DNA of 64,000 nt from Flagellimonas aurea (GCF_017313785.1 NZ_JAFLNL010000004.1:248001-312000); one strand, 5' to 3'. Shown: positions 8,831 through 19,810, counted from the stretch's first letter. The notes: generated by a model not told the origin, from the letters alone. Made by a program: numbers and translations.

Positions 8831-9693
8831 CAGAACAAAGCTACCAATATTATGCTCAAAACGGCCAACAGGACACCGCTCCAATTTTTAAGACTGAGCT
8901 TCTCTTTAAACAATAATATTCCGACGAGCGTGGAGACCATTACAATCGCAACGTTGTTTAAGGTAAAGATGGCGGCGCTGCTCAAAATGCCCTCACGCAG
9001 GGCACGAAGCAAAAAATAAATGGAAAAATAATTAGGCACGCCAAGCGCAATGCCACCCAAAATATTTTTCAAGTTGACTTTCAACGGAGTTTTTACCGCT
9101 TTCACTCCAATAAATATAAATCCAGTTAAGGCTGCAAAGCCAAAGACCATGGAAGAGAACACGGGAATCTCCTCATCGGTCAAATGGATTTCCTCAAAAT
9201 ACTGAATGCTGGTATCGATTACACCCGATCCCAAAAACACCAGTAAAGGAAGCATAAGTGCCTTTCGGGCAATCTTGATGCTTTTCTCTTTTATGGAGGC
9301 CAAATACACGGCGACCAGGGCCAAAACAATCCCGATGATCTGTATAGCACTTAAACGTTCGCCGTACAGCAAAACACCCATGATGACAGGAATGGCCAAC
9401 GACATCTTGGTGGCCACCGAGGCTACGGAAACCCCAGAGACCTGTGCTGTATGGGCCATCAGATTAAATATCACAATGAAAAGTACTCCTAATAATATAG
9501 GTCCTATCAACCAAGGTTTATTGGCGAGATCGCTCACACCAACGGGGCCATCATATAAAAAGAAGCCAACTGCGCACGCAACCACATAATTGGTAATGAT
9601 GGCATAAAGTGTCTGAATTTTAAAGACATCGAACAATTTAAAGGCCACAAAAATCAAAGTAGAGCTCAGAACACTTAGAAGCAGGTATACCAT
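8830..9693 (-). CDS. EamA/DMT-family transporter
   Basis: 287 aa with about ten hydrophobic segments in two homologous halves, the plan of drug/metabolite exporters. GERLSAIQIIGIVLALVAV near the middle and FKEKLSLKNWSGVLLAV at the end are the paired EamA signature helices. The substrate cannot be inferred. It abuts the HAD gene upstream with no gap and overlaps yigZ by 1 nt. Confidence 0.88.
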   Translation of the reverse strand: MVYLLLSVLSSTLIFVAFKLFDVFKIQTLYAIITNYVVACAVGFFLYDGPVGVSDLANKPWLIGPILLGVLFIVIFNLMAHTAQVSGVSVASVATKMSLAIPVIMGVLLYGERLSAIQIIGIVLALVAVYLASIKEKSIKIARKALMLPLLVFLGSGVIDTSIQYFEEIHLTDEEIPVFSSMVFGFAALTGFIFIGVKAVKTPLKVNLKNILGGIALGVPNYFSIYFLLRALREGILSSAAIFTLNNVAIVMVSTLVGILLFKEKLSLKNWSGVLLAVLSIILVALF

Positions 9694-10296
9694 TTACAGT
9701 CTTGATTTTAGTTGGGTTATATCCTCTTTGCCCACCTGTAGATTCCAAGTGTGTATTCCCAAAGAGGCTGCGGAATCTGTATTTTCCTTAACATCGTCCA
9801 CAAAAAAGGTCTCTTCGGGCGTTAGCTGGTTCTCTTCCAAAACAAAGTTGAAAATCTCGGCATCTGGTTTGCGCATTCCCATTTCGTAACTTAGATAAAA
9901 CACATCAAAAGCATTTTTGAACCTGTTGAACCGTTCCGTGCCCATTTGTTCCTTAACACAATCCATGTGCAGTTCGTTGGTGTTGCTCAACAATAGCATC
10001 TTATATTTATTTTCCGCTGCAAGCTGTTCAATAAATTGTAAACGTTCTTCGGGAAAATCCAATAAAATCGAATTCCACGCTTTCGTCAAATAGTCCCTGC
10101 TGGCGTTGGGAAAGTGTTCTGACACTTCATCCAAAAAATCCGAAGAAGCTATAAGTCCTTTCTCATAATTCTGAAACAAACTCTCCAAGTTCGGGGTCAC
10201 TTCGGTAAATCCGTGCTGCACCATTGCCTTTGCCGTGGCAGGTTTGTCCAAGTTGATGAGCACATCGCCAAAATCAAGGATAATATTTTTAATCAT
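9694..10296 (-). CDS. HAD-family hydrolase, YihX-like
   Basis: 200 aa. HAD motifs are visible: nucleophile Asp8 in ILDFGDVL, motif II LLLSNTNE, the motif III Lys in KPDAEIF, and motif IV FFVDDVKEN. The helical cap between about 15 and 85 is as in sugar-phosphate phosphatases. The substrate is unknown. It overlaps the end of ribD by 8 nt, so a phosphatase role linked to riboflavin intermediates is possible but unproven. Confidence 0.85.
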   Translation of the reverse strand: MIKNIILDFGDVLINLDKPATAKAMVQHGFTEVTPNLESLFQNYEKGLIASSDFLDEVSEHFPNASRDYLTKAWNSILLDFPEERLQFIEQLAAENKYKMLLLSNTNELHMDCVKEQMGTERFNRFKNAFDVFYLSYEMGMRKPDAEIFNFVLEENQLTPEETFFVDDVKENTDSAASLGIHTWNLQVGKEDITQLKSRL

Positions 10297-11341
10297 TCCT
10301 ATAAAAAGATAAGGTATCGGTCAGTATTTGGGTTTGATGTTGTAAAGTACCCTGTAATTTGGGTGCTGGCAATCCATTTTTGAAAGAAATAGCACCCTTA
10401 AATATCCGAGCTTCGTCCCATAAGTTTTCATCGATAAAAGTTTGAAGCGTTCTGGCACCACCTTCAACAATCGCGCTGGTAATGTTTTTTTGATGTAGCA
10501 CATCACAGATTTGTTGAGCTGTATGCTGAGAAAAATCGATTACAGCATAATCAATACCTCTTATATATTTTGATGTATCTTCAATTTCCGTCAGAATTAT
10601 GGTCTGTACAGATTTGTCCAAAACGTGGTAGCCTGAATCAACTTTCAAACGTCTGTCCAAAACCACACGGATAGGGTCTTTGCCCACCCAGTTTCGGGTC
10701 GTCAACTTGGGATTGTCCTCCAAAACGGTGTTGGTTCCGACCAAAATGGCCTGTTCTTCGCTTCGCCATTGGTGCACCAATTGTTTGGAATGGGCATTGG
10801 TAATCCAGAAAGGTTCGGGGCTATCACCTCGTAGGGAGGGGTCAGGTGCCAAAAAGCCATCATCCGACTCTGCCCACTTTAAAATAATATAGGGCCGTTT
10901 CTTTTCTTGGAATGTCAAAAAACGTTTGTGGTGTTTGCGGCATTCATCCTCCAGGACCTCCACCGTTACCTTGCAGCCCGCATCCTCCAATTTTTTGATG
11001 CCCTTGCCAGCTACCTTATCGTGTGGATCCTGCAAGCCAATAAAAACTTCTTTAAGCTGATGTTTGGCAATCAAATCCGCGCACGGCGGTGTTTTTCCAA
11101 AATGGGAACAAGGTTCTAAGGTCACATAAAGGGATGCTTCTTTGAGCAAACCCGTATCCTTTACGGAATTAATGGCATTTACCTCGGCATGAGGCCCTCC
11201 GTAGGGACTTGTAAAACCTTCACCAATAATTTTGTTGTTATGAACGATAACACATCCCACCATAGGGTTTGGGGCCGTGGTTCCCAGTCCTTTTTTGGCC
11301 AGTTCAATGCAGCGAAGGATGTATTTTTGATGTATATTCAC
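10289..11341 (-). CDS. ribD: Bifunctional pyrimidine deaminase/reductase RibD
   Basis: Second and third steps of riboflavin synthesis. The N-terminal deaminase domain has the zinc motif HAEVNAI with PCSHFGKTPPC; the C-terminal reductase domain starts near residue 145. I choose the GTG at 11341 (350 aa, VNIHQKYILRCIELA): an ATG start at 11515 would add 58 residues with no family similarity that run through the divergent GNAT gene. Only 31 bp separate it from that gene. It leads a run of four overlapping or touching genes. Confidence 0.93.
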   Translation of the reverse strand: MNIHQKYILRCIELAKKGLGTTAPNPMVGCVIVHNNKIIGEGFTSPYGGPHAEVNAINSVKDTGLLKEASLYVTLEPCSHFGKTPPCADLIAKHQLKEVFIGLQDPHDKVAGKGIKKLEDAGCKVTVEVLEDECRKHHKRFLTFQEKKRPYIILKWAESDDGFLAPDPSLRGDSPEPFWITNAHSKQLVHQWRSEEQAILVGTNTVLEDNPKLTTRNWVGKDPIRVVLDRRLKVDSGYHVLDKSVQTIILTEIEDTSKYIRGIDYAVIDFSQHTAQQICDVLHQKNITSAIVEGGARTLQTFIDENLWDEARIFKGAISFKNGLPAPKLQGTLQHQTQILTDTLSFYRND

Positions 11342-11372
11342 CCCGCAAAAATAGAACAATAAAAACACAAAA

Positions 11373-11858
11373 ATGGGAGATACGGTGATTCGTGAAATAA
11401 CCCCCGAAGACAACGCACAGGTGGCCCAAGTAATACGAAAGGTTTTTGAGGATATGGGCGTTCCCAAGGTGGGCACTGCATATGCCGACAAAGCGTTGGA
11501 CGATATGTATTCCAATTACAACGTGCCCAAAGCAGCCTATTTTGTGGTGGAGCACGAAGGCAAGGTAATAGGATGCGCAGGCGTGGCAAAATTGGACAAC
11601 TACGACGGCAATGTCTGCGAGCTTCAAAAAATGTACTTTTTGGAAGAAGCTAGGGGAAAAGGCCTTGGCGCCAAAATGATCGAGGACTGTTTGGACAAGG
11701 CGAAGGAGTTCGGTTTTGAGGCCTGCTACCTCGAAACCATGCCCTATATGGAGGCGGCCCAAAAACTCTACAAAAAGAACGGTTTTGACTACATCGACGC
11801 CCCCATGGGAAACACGGGACATTATTCCTGTCCTGTTTGGATGCTTAAAAAACTGTAA
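11373..11858 (+). CDS. GNAT acetyltransferase
   Basis: 161 aa. The acetyl-CoA motif is LEEARGKGLGAKMIEDC at about 91-107, and YKKNGF follows near residue 134. N-terminal IREITPEDNAQVAQVIRKVF is typical of a common flavobacterial GNAT next to prmC. Substrate unknown. Its stop and the prmC start share one base (TAATG). Confidence 0.87.
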   Translation: MGDTVIREITPEDNAQVAQVIRKVFEDMGVPKVGTAYADKALDDMYSNYNVPKAAYFVVEHEGKVIGCAGVAKLDNYDGNVCELQKMYFLEEARGKGLGAKMIEDCLDKAKEFGFEACYLETMPYMEAAQKLYKKNGFDYIDAPMGNTGHYSCPVWMLKKL

Positions 11859-12754
11859 TGCTCCTCAAAGAAATCAAAGATATTTTCCATACGGAATTGG
11901 GTGCAATCTATCCCAAAGAAGAAATTGATTCTTTTTTCTACTCCTGTATTGAACATTACTTGAATCTGGAACGGTTTATTCTCGCCATTCAGCCTGGATA
12001 CACGTTGAACAAAGACGAAGAACAGCCTCTTTTTGAAGCACTGTCCGAACTGAAATTGGAAAAACCCCTTCAGTATATTTTGGGAACGGCCCATTTTATG
12101 GATTTGGAGCTTCGCGTAGATGAAAACGTGTTGATTCCGCGCCCCGAGACGGAAGAGTTGGTGCAATGGATTTTGTTGGACGCTGAGCGCCCGCCTGCCA
12201 GACGGGTAGGGAGCAGAATGGTCATTGAGCGGAGTCGAAATGACCATTCTTTACGGATTTTAGACATCGGAACGGGAAGCGGTTGCATTGCCATTGCTTT
12301 GGCAAAACACCTGCCCGATGCGAAAATATATGCATTGGATGTTTCGGAAGGTGCATTGAGCGTAGCCAAGGAAAATGCCGCGTCAAATGGAGTGGATGTC
12401 ACGTTTCTGCATCAGGATATCCTTAATCCCGAGATTAATCTGGAGTTTGATGTAATCGTGTCCAATCCTCCCTACGTCAGGGAGTTGGAGAAAAATGAAA
12501 TCCAAAGAAATGTAAAGGATTTTGAACCTGACACCGCCTTGTTTGTATCTGACGAAGACCCGTTGCTGTTTTACAGGGCGATTCTGGGTTTTGCTGAAAA
12601 TCATCTCTCAGAAAACGGAAAGTTGTATTTTGAAATCAATCAATATTTGGCAGAAGAAACCAAAGCGCTTTTCAATACCCGTAATTTTTCAGAAATTGAA
12701 CTGCGAAAAGATATGTTTGGCAACTATAGAATGTTAAAGGCGATTATGCAATGA
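11858..12754 (+). CDS. prmC: Release factor glutamine methyltransferase PrmC with in-frame repeat insertion
   Basis: Methylates the GGQ glutamine of peptide-chain release factors. The SAM loop DIGTGSGC (about 136-143) and catalytic NPPY (203-206) are intact, as is the N-terminal helical domain with VLIPRPETEELV. About 22 residues at 109-130 (from DAERPPARR to RSRNDHS) do not belong to the family; they are encoded by a palindromic repeat inserted between the two domains (see 12215-12250). The frame is kept, so the enzyme is probably active with a longer linker. Confidence 0.94.
   Translation: MLLKEIKDIFHTELGAIYPKEEIDSFFYSCIEHYLNLERFILAIQPGYTLNKDEEQPLFEALSELKLEKPLQYILGTAHFMDLELRVDENVLIPRPETEELVQWILLDAERPPARRVGSRMVIERSRNDHSLRILDIGTGSGCIAIALAKHLPDAKIYALDVSEGALSVAKENAASNGVDVTFLHQDILNPEINLEFDVIVSNPPYVRELEKNEIQRNVKDFEPDTALFVSDEDPLLFYRAILGFAENHLSENGKLYFEINQYLAEETKALFNTRNFSEIELRKDMFGNYRMLKAIMQ
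12215..12250. repeat. Palindromic dispersed element inside prmC
   Basis: Perfect 12-bp arms AGAATGGTCATT and AATGACCATTCT enclose GAGCGGAGTCGA. The core, GTCATTTCGACTCC on the minus strand, matches the ends of the intergenic elements listed elsewhere in this window. A second small hairpin (CCCG...CGGG, 12190-12207) lies immediately to the left and may be part of the same insertion. Confidence 0.85.
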
Positions 12755-13017
12755 ATAGATACATTATTCCATTATTCATTTTAGCAATTACTATTTCATG
12801 TAATGAGAAAAGAACTGAGATCAAAATAAATAGTGAGGATATCCATTCAATAAAATTTGATAGTAGGGAGCCATCTTTGATGGTGGAAAAGGATTCTAAT
12901 TTTATTAAATATGGTTTCGATACGGTTGTTCGTGTGACTAGAAATCGAATAGATACAACTGTAATGTTAAATTTGAAAGACTCAACTATTATTTTAAAGG
13001 ACTCAGCCCAACAATAA
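12751..13017 (+). CDS. Small lipoprotein of unknown function
   Basis: 88 aa. The N terminus MNRYIIPLFILAITISC is a lipoprotein signal ending in Cys17; the rest is charged with no recognised domain. The start overlaps the prmC stop as ATGA and ligA begins 3 nt after its stop, so it is cotranscribed with both. It is more AT-rich in codon choice than its neighbours, which may mean recent arrival or weak constraint. Confidence 0.65.
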   Translation: MNRYIIPLFILAITISCNEKRTEIKINSEDIHSIKFDSREPSLMVEKDSNFIKYGFDTVVRVTRNRIDTTVMLNLKDSTIILKDSAQQ

Positions 13018-15311
<2,294 letters not shown>

Positions 15312-15337
15312 TCAATTTACAATCAACAATGGACAAA

Positions 15338-15362
15338 TGTCAGTTCGAGCGCAGTCGAGAAC
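15338..15362 (+). repeat. Dispersed element arm, copy 1 (TGTCAGTTCGAGCGCAGTC)
   Basis: 25-bp unit repeated almost identically at 15609-15633 and again, as the left arm of a hairpin, at 48783. It belongs to the GTCAnTTCGA family. Confidence 0.8.
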
Positions 15363-15608
15363 CCTTTTGCCCTTTACCATTTGCCCTTAAGTAATCACCT
15401 AGAAGCTTCACCACCCTTCGGCTACGCTCAGGGTCCGGTTTAGAATGACAATATTCAGTATGCAGTATGCAGTATTCAGTAAGCAGTTAACAATTAGCAA
15501 TTGCCAGTAGTGTAGGAATCAGATATAAGATTCAAGATCCAAGACATAAGACATAAAAGTGAAAGTCAATGGGCAGTGGGCAGTTTACGATTAACATTAG
15601 ACGTCGCT

Positions 15609-15633
15609 TGTCAGTTCGAGCGCAGTCAAGAAC
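15609..15633 (+). repeat. Dispersed element arm, copy 2
   Basis: One mismatch from the copy at 15338, in direct orientation 271 bp downstream. Recombination between the two would delete most of the heptamer tract. Confidence 0.8.
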
Positions 15634-15672
15634 TTTTTAACCATTAACCATTAACCATTAACCAATAACCAA

Positions 15673-16584
15673 CTAAACCGTAATGCTCACTCCGTTGGCC
15701 GATGCCTTTTTAGCGCTATCAAAATAGAAGTCTATCCTACCTAGATTGATCCCGTAGCATCCCACTTGGTTCACAAGAACCGAATTGCCGTTTTGGTTGG
15801 TGCGCACATCGGGCTTGTCCAAAAAAGTATGTGTATGCCCACCAATGATCAAATCGGTGTGGAAAGTTTTTTGTGCCAATTGGGTATCGCAGGGTTTTTC
15901 CGGGTAATCGTAATCATAACCCAAATGCGATAAGCAAACAATCAAATCGCACTGTTCTTCCTCTTTGAGTTGCTTTTCTATGTCCAGGGCAATCTCGTAG
16001 GGGTCCAAATACTGGGTTTCCTTATAGAGTTTTTTGGTCACCAATCCGTCCAGTTCAATGCCAAGGCCATAGACCCCGATTTTAATGCCATCCACCGTAT
16101 ATATTTTATATGGTTTTACATAGCCGTCCATCACCGTGTTGGTAAAATCATAGTTGGCGTTGATCATTTCAAAAGTGGCATTGGGCATTTGAGCGAGAAG
16201 GCCGTCAATACCGTTGTCAAAATCGTGGTTGCCTATGGTTGCCGCATCATATTTGAGCTTGCTCATCAACTTAAATTCCAGTTCGCCACCATAAAAATTA
16301 AAGTAGGGGGTTCCTTGGAAAATATCACCGGCATCAAAAAGTAGGGTGTTCGGGTTTTCATTACGGATTTGCCCTACCAAAGTGGCTCGCCTTGCCACCC
16401 CGCCCAAATTAGGGTGTCTGGAGTGGGTAGGGGGGAAGGTGTCGATATGGCTGTGCACATCGTTGGTGTGCAATATGGTAATCTGTTTTTTGCCCAAATT
16501 GGAACATGAGCTTAAACTGAGCCCGCCCAATCCAATTAAAGTGGATGCAGCGGTGGTATTGGTGATAAAGTCCCTTCGTTTCAT
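15673..16584 (-). CDS. 5'-nucleotidase/UshA-type metallophosphatase domain protein
   Basis: 303 aa. N terminus MKRRDFITNTTAAS has a twin-arginine-like start and a lipobox SLSSC (Cys27). Metallophosphatase motifs in order: HTNDVHSH (Asp42, His44), LFDAGDIFQG, TIGNHDFD, LSHLG, GGHTHTF. It should hydrolyse extracytoplasmic nucleotides or related phosphoesters. It lacks the substrate-binding C-terminal domain, which is a separate gene immediately upstream, overlapping as ATGA. Confidence 0.92.
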   Translation of the reverse strand: MKRRDFITNTTAASTLIGLGGLSLSSCSNLGKKQITILHTNDVHSHIDTFPPTHSRHPNLGGVARRATLVGQIRNENPNTLLFDAGDIFQGTPYFNFYGGELEFKLMSKLKYDAATIGNHDFDNGIDGLLAQMPNATFEMINANYDFTNTVMDGYVKPYKIYTVDGIKIGVYGLGIELDGLVTKKLYKETQYLDPYEIALDIEKQLKEEEQCDLIVCLSHLGYDYDYPEKPCDTQLAQKTFHTDLIIGGHTHTFLDKPDVRTNQNGNSVLVNQVGCYGINLGRIDFYFDSAKKASANGVSITV

Positions 16585-17351
16585 TGATCCATTTGTTTTA
16601 TACGGTCGTCTGCAACCGCCTGTAAAGTGTCCACTTTTTTAAAGTAATCTATAAGAGCATTGCGCAATAGGTAATCCGTTGCCGTTCTGGAAACAATTTG
16701 ATCAAAAAAGCCAACGCTTGGCCCTCCGTTAATCAAATAATCGGAAGATGCAACGTAGTAATTTCGGTTTTCATCAAAAGGTCGACCTTGAATGTTCACA
16801 GATTCCAGAGCGCCGTTTTTGTCCGTAACAATCTCGATTCCGGCAACAGGATGTCTCCGTGAGGACTTAGCCACAAAATTGATGAGTTCCCGGGTAGCGG
16901 AGCCGTTGAGCTCTACCACTTCAATGTAATTTTCAAAAGGCATTACTTCGTAGGCGTTTCTGGCACTTACATTGCCCTCGGAAATAATGGAGCGTACACC
17001 ACCGGCGTTCAATACCACAAAATCCAAGGTGTTGCCGGACCTGGAATTGAAGATGGGGGAGGCCTGCTCAAAAACAATGTCCGCCATTAAGTTTCCCATG
17101 GATGAGGTACGTTCGCCATCGTTCAGCAATAGCGGTTTTGGAGCGTATGCCAAGGTGCTGTCCAATACTTCGTTGATTCTTTTTCGGTACGGTTCCACAA
17201 ACGTTTCAATGGAATCGGTCTGCGTTAAAGTAGAGTCGATTGGGAGTTGTTTGCCCTGAATTTCCGTTAGGTTTACAGTATCATTTTTACAGGACATTAA
17301 AAAACAAAAAGTTGTAAATACAACAAATTGTTTAAATTTTAGATTGTTCAC
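16581..17351 (-). CDS. 5'-nucleotidase C-terminal domain lipoprotein
   Basis: 256 aa from the GTG at 17351. The start gives VNNLKFKQFVVFTTFCFLMSC, a lipoprotein signal; the ATG 54 codons further up would put an unrelated extension before it and run into the divergent gene. The body is the 5_nucleotid_C domain, with DGERTSSMGNLMAD, VVLNAGGVRS and YYVASSDYLINGG, which binds the nucleoside base. It probably works with the metallophosphatase encoded downstream, to which it is coupled by a 4-nt overlap. Confidence 0.9.
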   Translation of the reverse strand: MNNLKFKQFVVFTTFCFLMSCKNDTVNLTEIQGKQLPIDSTLTQTDSIETFVEPYRKRINEVLDSTLAYAPKPLLLNDGERTSSMGNLMADIVFEQASPIFNSRSGNTLDFVVLNAGGVRSIISEGNVSARNAYEVMPFENYIEVVELNGSATRELINFVAKSSRRHPVAGIEIVTDKNGALESVNIQGRPFDENRNYYVASSDYLINGGPSVGFFDQIVSRTATDYLLRNALIDYFKKVDTLQAVADDRIKQMDQ

Positions 17352-17360
17352 GTGCGTATC

Positions 17361-17395
17361 TTTGTTAAGTCGTCTTGGTAGATTATTTACCTTTG
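17361..17395 (+). promoter_or_regulatory. Promoter of the DUF6913-dapA unit
   Basis: TTTG at 17361-17364 and TACCTTTG at 17388-17395, spaced 23 bp, fit the Bacteroidota -33/-7 pattern. Transcription would begin near 17401, 12 nt before ATG 17413. A second TAnnTTTG (TATCTTTG) is at 17357-17364. Confidence 0.5.
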
Positions 17396-17412
17396 TAAAA
17401 ATCATCAAAAAT

Positions 17413-17946
17413 ATGTTTTTGAAAGGACTCCAGGACAAATTTAAGGTTAAATCGGGGCAGAAATATTTAAGGGAGGAATTGGAAAGGTCTCCCAAGACTG
17501 TTGCCAGGGACAAGGGGATTACCAGCGTGGGCTGTATTGTCGATGTTGATAATTTTCAGAAAGCAGAGGCCTTTTACGAACTTATTGAGGAGTTTTCGCT
17601 GAGACCGAATGCCATAAAAATCATTGGATATAAGCGAGAGTTCGATAAAAATTCCCCTTACGCCATCCAAATGTTCTCGGATAAGGACCTTGGATGGAAA
17701 GGACAGATAGAAAACAGTTACGTTCTGGAATTTTTGAGCAGGGAGTACGATATGTTGATCAATTATTATGAAGATGATAATTTAATGATGAAGTTGTTAT
17801 CGGTAAAAACCCTTGCCCGTCTCAAAGTTGGCTTGGCCGCCCAAGACCCCAATATCAACGATTTGATCTTAAATACACCCTTGAGCGACTTTAAGTTGTT
17901 CAAAAGTGAACTGAAAAAATATTTAAAGGTCTTAAAAGAAATTTGA
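17413..17946 (+). CDS. DUF6913 family protein
   Basis: 177 aa. Starts [19 protein letters not shown]; a longer frame exists upstream, but it overlaps the divergent lipoprotein start and precedes the promoter. The protein resembles a family found widely in Bacteroidota next to dapA, with no known function. No signal peptide or membrane helix; sequence such as [19 protein letters not shown] looks like a globular alpha/beta fold. dapA follows 4 nt after its stop. Confidence 0.75.
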   Translation: MFLKGLQDKFKVKSGQKYLREELERSPKTVARDKGITSVGCIVDVDNFQKAEAFYELIEEFSLRPNAIKIIGYKREFDKNSPYAIQMFSDKDLGWKGQIENSYVLEFLSREYDMLINYYEDDNLMMKLLSVKTLARLKVGLAAQDPNINDLILNTPLSDFKLFKSELKKYLKVLKEI

Positions 17947-17950
17947 AGTG

Positions 17951-18841
17951 ATGGAACAATTGATCGGAACAGGAGTGGCTTTGATAACCCCGTTCAGAGA
18001 AGATTTATCGGTGGATGTGGAAGCCTTGGAAAGAGTGGTGGAGCATAACATTCAAGGAGGTGTGGATTATTTGGTGGTCTTGGGAACAACGGCCGAATCC
18101 GCAACCCTTTCGCAAGCGGAAAAACAGTTGGTGGTAGATGTAGTGGTGCGTGCCAATGCAGGGAGACTCCCGTTGGTCCTTGGTGTAGGGGGCAACAATA
18201 CCATGGCGGTGGTACATGAGCTAAAAACGCTGGATTTATCGGATTTTGATGCGATACTTTCCGTATCTCCTTATTATAACAAGCCAACACAAGAAGGAAT
18301 TTACCAGCACTTTAAAATGATAGCCGAATCATCTCCGATTCCGATCATACTTTACAATGTACCCTCCAGAACGGGCAGCAATATGTTGCCGGCGACCACG
18401 CTAAGGTTGGCGCACGACTTCACCAATATTATTGCGATCAAAGAAGCTTGCGGTGATGCCGTTCAAATTGATAAAATTATTAAAGATAAACCGGAAGGTT
18501 TTTTGGTCATCTCCGGTGACGATTCAACGGCTTTGGCCACGGTGTTGTCAGGCGGAGCAGGGGTTATCTCGGTTTTGGGCCAAGGATTGCCATCTCTTTT
18601 TTCCGATATGATAAAATTTGGTTTGGAAGGCAACGTAAAGGAAGCATACGCTATCCACCACAAATTATCCCCCTTAATGTCCCAAATTTTTGAAGAAGGG
18701 AACCCGGCCGGTATAAAAAGTATTTTTGAAAAAAAAGGGATTACACGTGCTACAGTGCGATTGCCATTAGTGGAAGCGACATCGGTTTTGAAGAATAAAA
18801 TCGTAGCCTCTTTGGGTCAGTTGGACAAGGCCCATGTTTAA
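17951..18841 (+). CDS. dapA: 4-hydroxy-tetrahydrodipicolinate synthase
   Basis: First committed step of lysine/diaminopimelate synthesis. [39 protein letters not shown] (Tyr of the triad) and the Schiff-base Lys in IAIKEACGD are all present. Length (296 aa) is normal. A GTG one codon upstream is an alternative start. It forms a unit with the DUF6913 gene; the partner enzyme dapF is at the left end of the window. Confidence 0.96.
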   Translation: MEQLIGTGVALITPFREDLSVDVEALERVVEHNIQGGVDYLVVLGTTAESATLSQAEKQLVVDVVVRANAGRLPLVLGVGGNNTMAVVHELKTLDLSDFDAILSVSPYYNKPTQEGIYQHFKMIAESSPIPIILYNVPSRTGSNMLPATTLRLAHDFTNIIAIKEACGDAVQIDKIIKDKPEGFLVISGDDSTALATVLSGGAGVISVLGQGLPSLFSDMIKFGLEGNVKEAYAIHHKLSPLMSQIFEEGNPAGIKSIFEKKGITRATVRLPLVEATSVLKNKIVASLGQLDKAHV

Positions 18842-18936
18842 AATTCGTTAAATGTTGCCCAAATGATTGGGGATTACCCTTGCTACCTTTTACATTTGAG
18901 TGGTAAAAAATCTTTTTTATATCCGTTCAATATCAC

Positions 18937-18944
18937 TAATTTTG
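18937..18944 (+). promoter_or_regulatory. Candidate -7 element of the bamD-recN run
   Basis: TAATTTTG matches TAnnTTTG. With a 6-nt offset, transcription begins near 18950, which falls just at or after the first possible ATG (18949) and so favours ATG 18961 as the bamD start. Confidence 0.45.
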
Positions 18945-18960
18945 CAAAATGTTTTTGAAA

Positions 18961-19785
18961 ATGAGGTCAATACTCCTTTTTTGTTGTGCAGCAGCACTTC
19001 TCGTATCCTGTAGTGAGTATCAAAAGGTACTTAAGGAAACAGACGTGAAGGCCAAATACGATATGGCCGAAAAGCTGTACGAGGAAGGTGATTATAAAAG
19101 AGCGGTTCGCTTGTTCGAGCAGATTGCGCCCCAGTATGTTGGAAAGCCACAGGGGGAACGCGTGATGTTCTTCTTTGCCGATAGCTACTTCAAAAATGAG
19201 GAATATTACTTGGCCGGTTATCAGTTTGAGCGTTTTATTAAGTCCTACCCACGTAGCGACAAGATTCAAGAAGCCAGTTTTTTGGGAGCTAAAAGTTATT
19301 ATATGCTGTCCCCAAGGTACTCTTTAGATCAAACCGAAACTGACAAGGCGCTTTTGAAATTGCAGACTTTTATCAATAATTATTCCGAGTCTGAGTTTTT
19401 TGAGGAAGCCAACACAATGGCCAGGGAGCTGACCACCAAAAAGGAGAAGAAAGAAATAGAGATAGCAAAGCAATTCAACAAGTTGGGAGAATTCAATTTG
19501 CCCGTTTTGATTTCTGCAATCACTGCTTTTGATAATTTCATTACAGACAATCCAGGTTCAATCTATCGTGAGGAAGCCATGTTTTATAGAATAGAATCGG
19601 CCACGAGATTAGCCCTGAACAGTACATTGGACAAAAAACAAGAACGATTGGAAGACGCACTTGAATCTTACAATACGTTGATGCGTTATTTTCCTGAAAC
19701 GGAATTCAAGAAAAAGGCTGACGACTATGCAGAAACAATCCGTGAGGAGTTGAGTGCATATGACACTGCTTCTTTATCAAAATAA
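18961..19785 (+). CDS. bamD: Outer membrane assembly lipoprotein BamD
   Basis: 274 aa from ATG 18961. The lipoprotein signal is MRSILLFCCAAALLVSC, followed by SEYQKVLKETDVKAKYDMAEKLYEEGDYKRAV, the typical first TPR of BamD/YfiO; about five TPR-like repeats follow. Part of the Bam complex that folds outer membrane barrel proteins. An ATG four codons upstream is possible but precedes the predicted transcript start. First gene of a run with rpoZ, coaBC, a DUF4835 gene and recN. Confidence 0.93.
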   Translation: MRSILLFCCAAALLVSCSEYQKVLKETDVKAKYDMAEKLYEEGDYKRAVRLFEQIAPQYVGKPQGERVMFFFADSYFKNEEYYLAGYQFERFIKSYPRSDKIQEASFLGAKSYYMLSPRYSLDQTETDKALLKLQTFINNYSESEFFEEANTMARELTTKKEKKEIEIAKQFNKLGEFNLPVLISAITAFDNFITDNPGSIYREEAMFYRIESATRLALNSTLDKKQERLEDALESYNTLMRYFPETEFKKKADDYAETIREELSAYDTASLSK

Positions 19786-19810
19786 AAAATTAGCTTTTAA
19801 ACCATTGCAC

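Larger units (their letters stand above)
15313..15672. repeat. 360-bp gene-free tract of heptamer-periodic repeats
   Basis: No gene. The tract consists of short runs with period 7 but different units: CAAnnnn x4 (15313-15340), TTTGCCC/TTTACCA/TTTGCCC (15366-15386), TnCAGTA x4-5 (15454-15487) passing in the same phase into CAATT, CAAGA and CATAAGA-type heptamers to about 15600, GGGCAGT x2 (15571-15584), and TTAACCA x4 plus ATAACCA (15637-15671). Two copies of a 25-bp element lie inside it. It starts 1 bp after one stop codon and ends at the next. Confidence 0.85.

Noticed and set aside
11342-11515. ATG-initiated longer RibD
   Set aside because: The extra 58 residues lie on the reverse of the GNAT gene, have no RibD similarity and would leave no promoter space; GTG 11341 fits better.
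12215-12250. Terminal inverted repeats of an insertion sequence
   Set aside because: Nothing but 12 bp lies between the arms and no transposase gene occurs in the window; fits a non-autonomous palindromic element instead.
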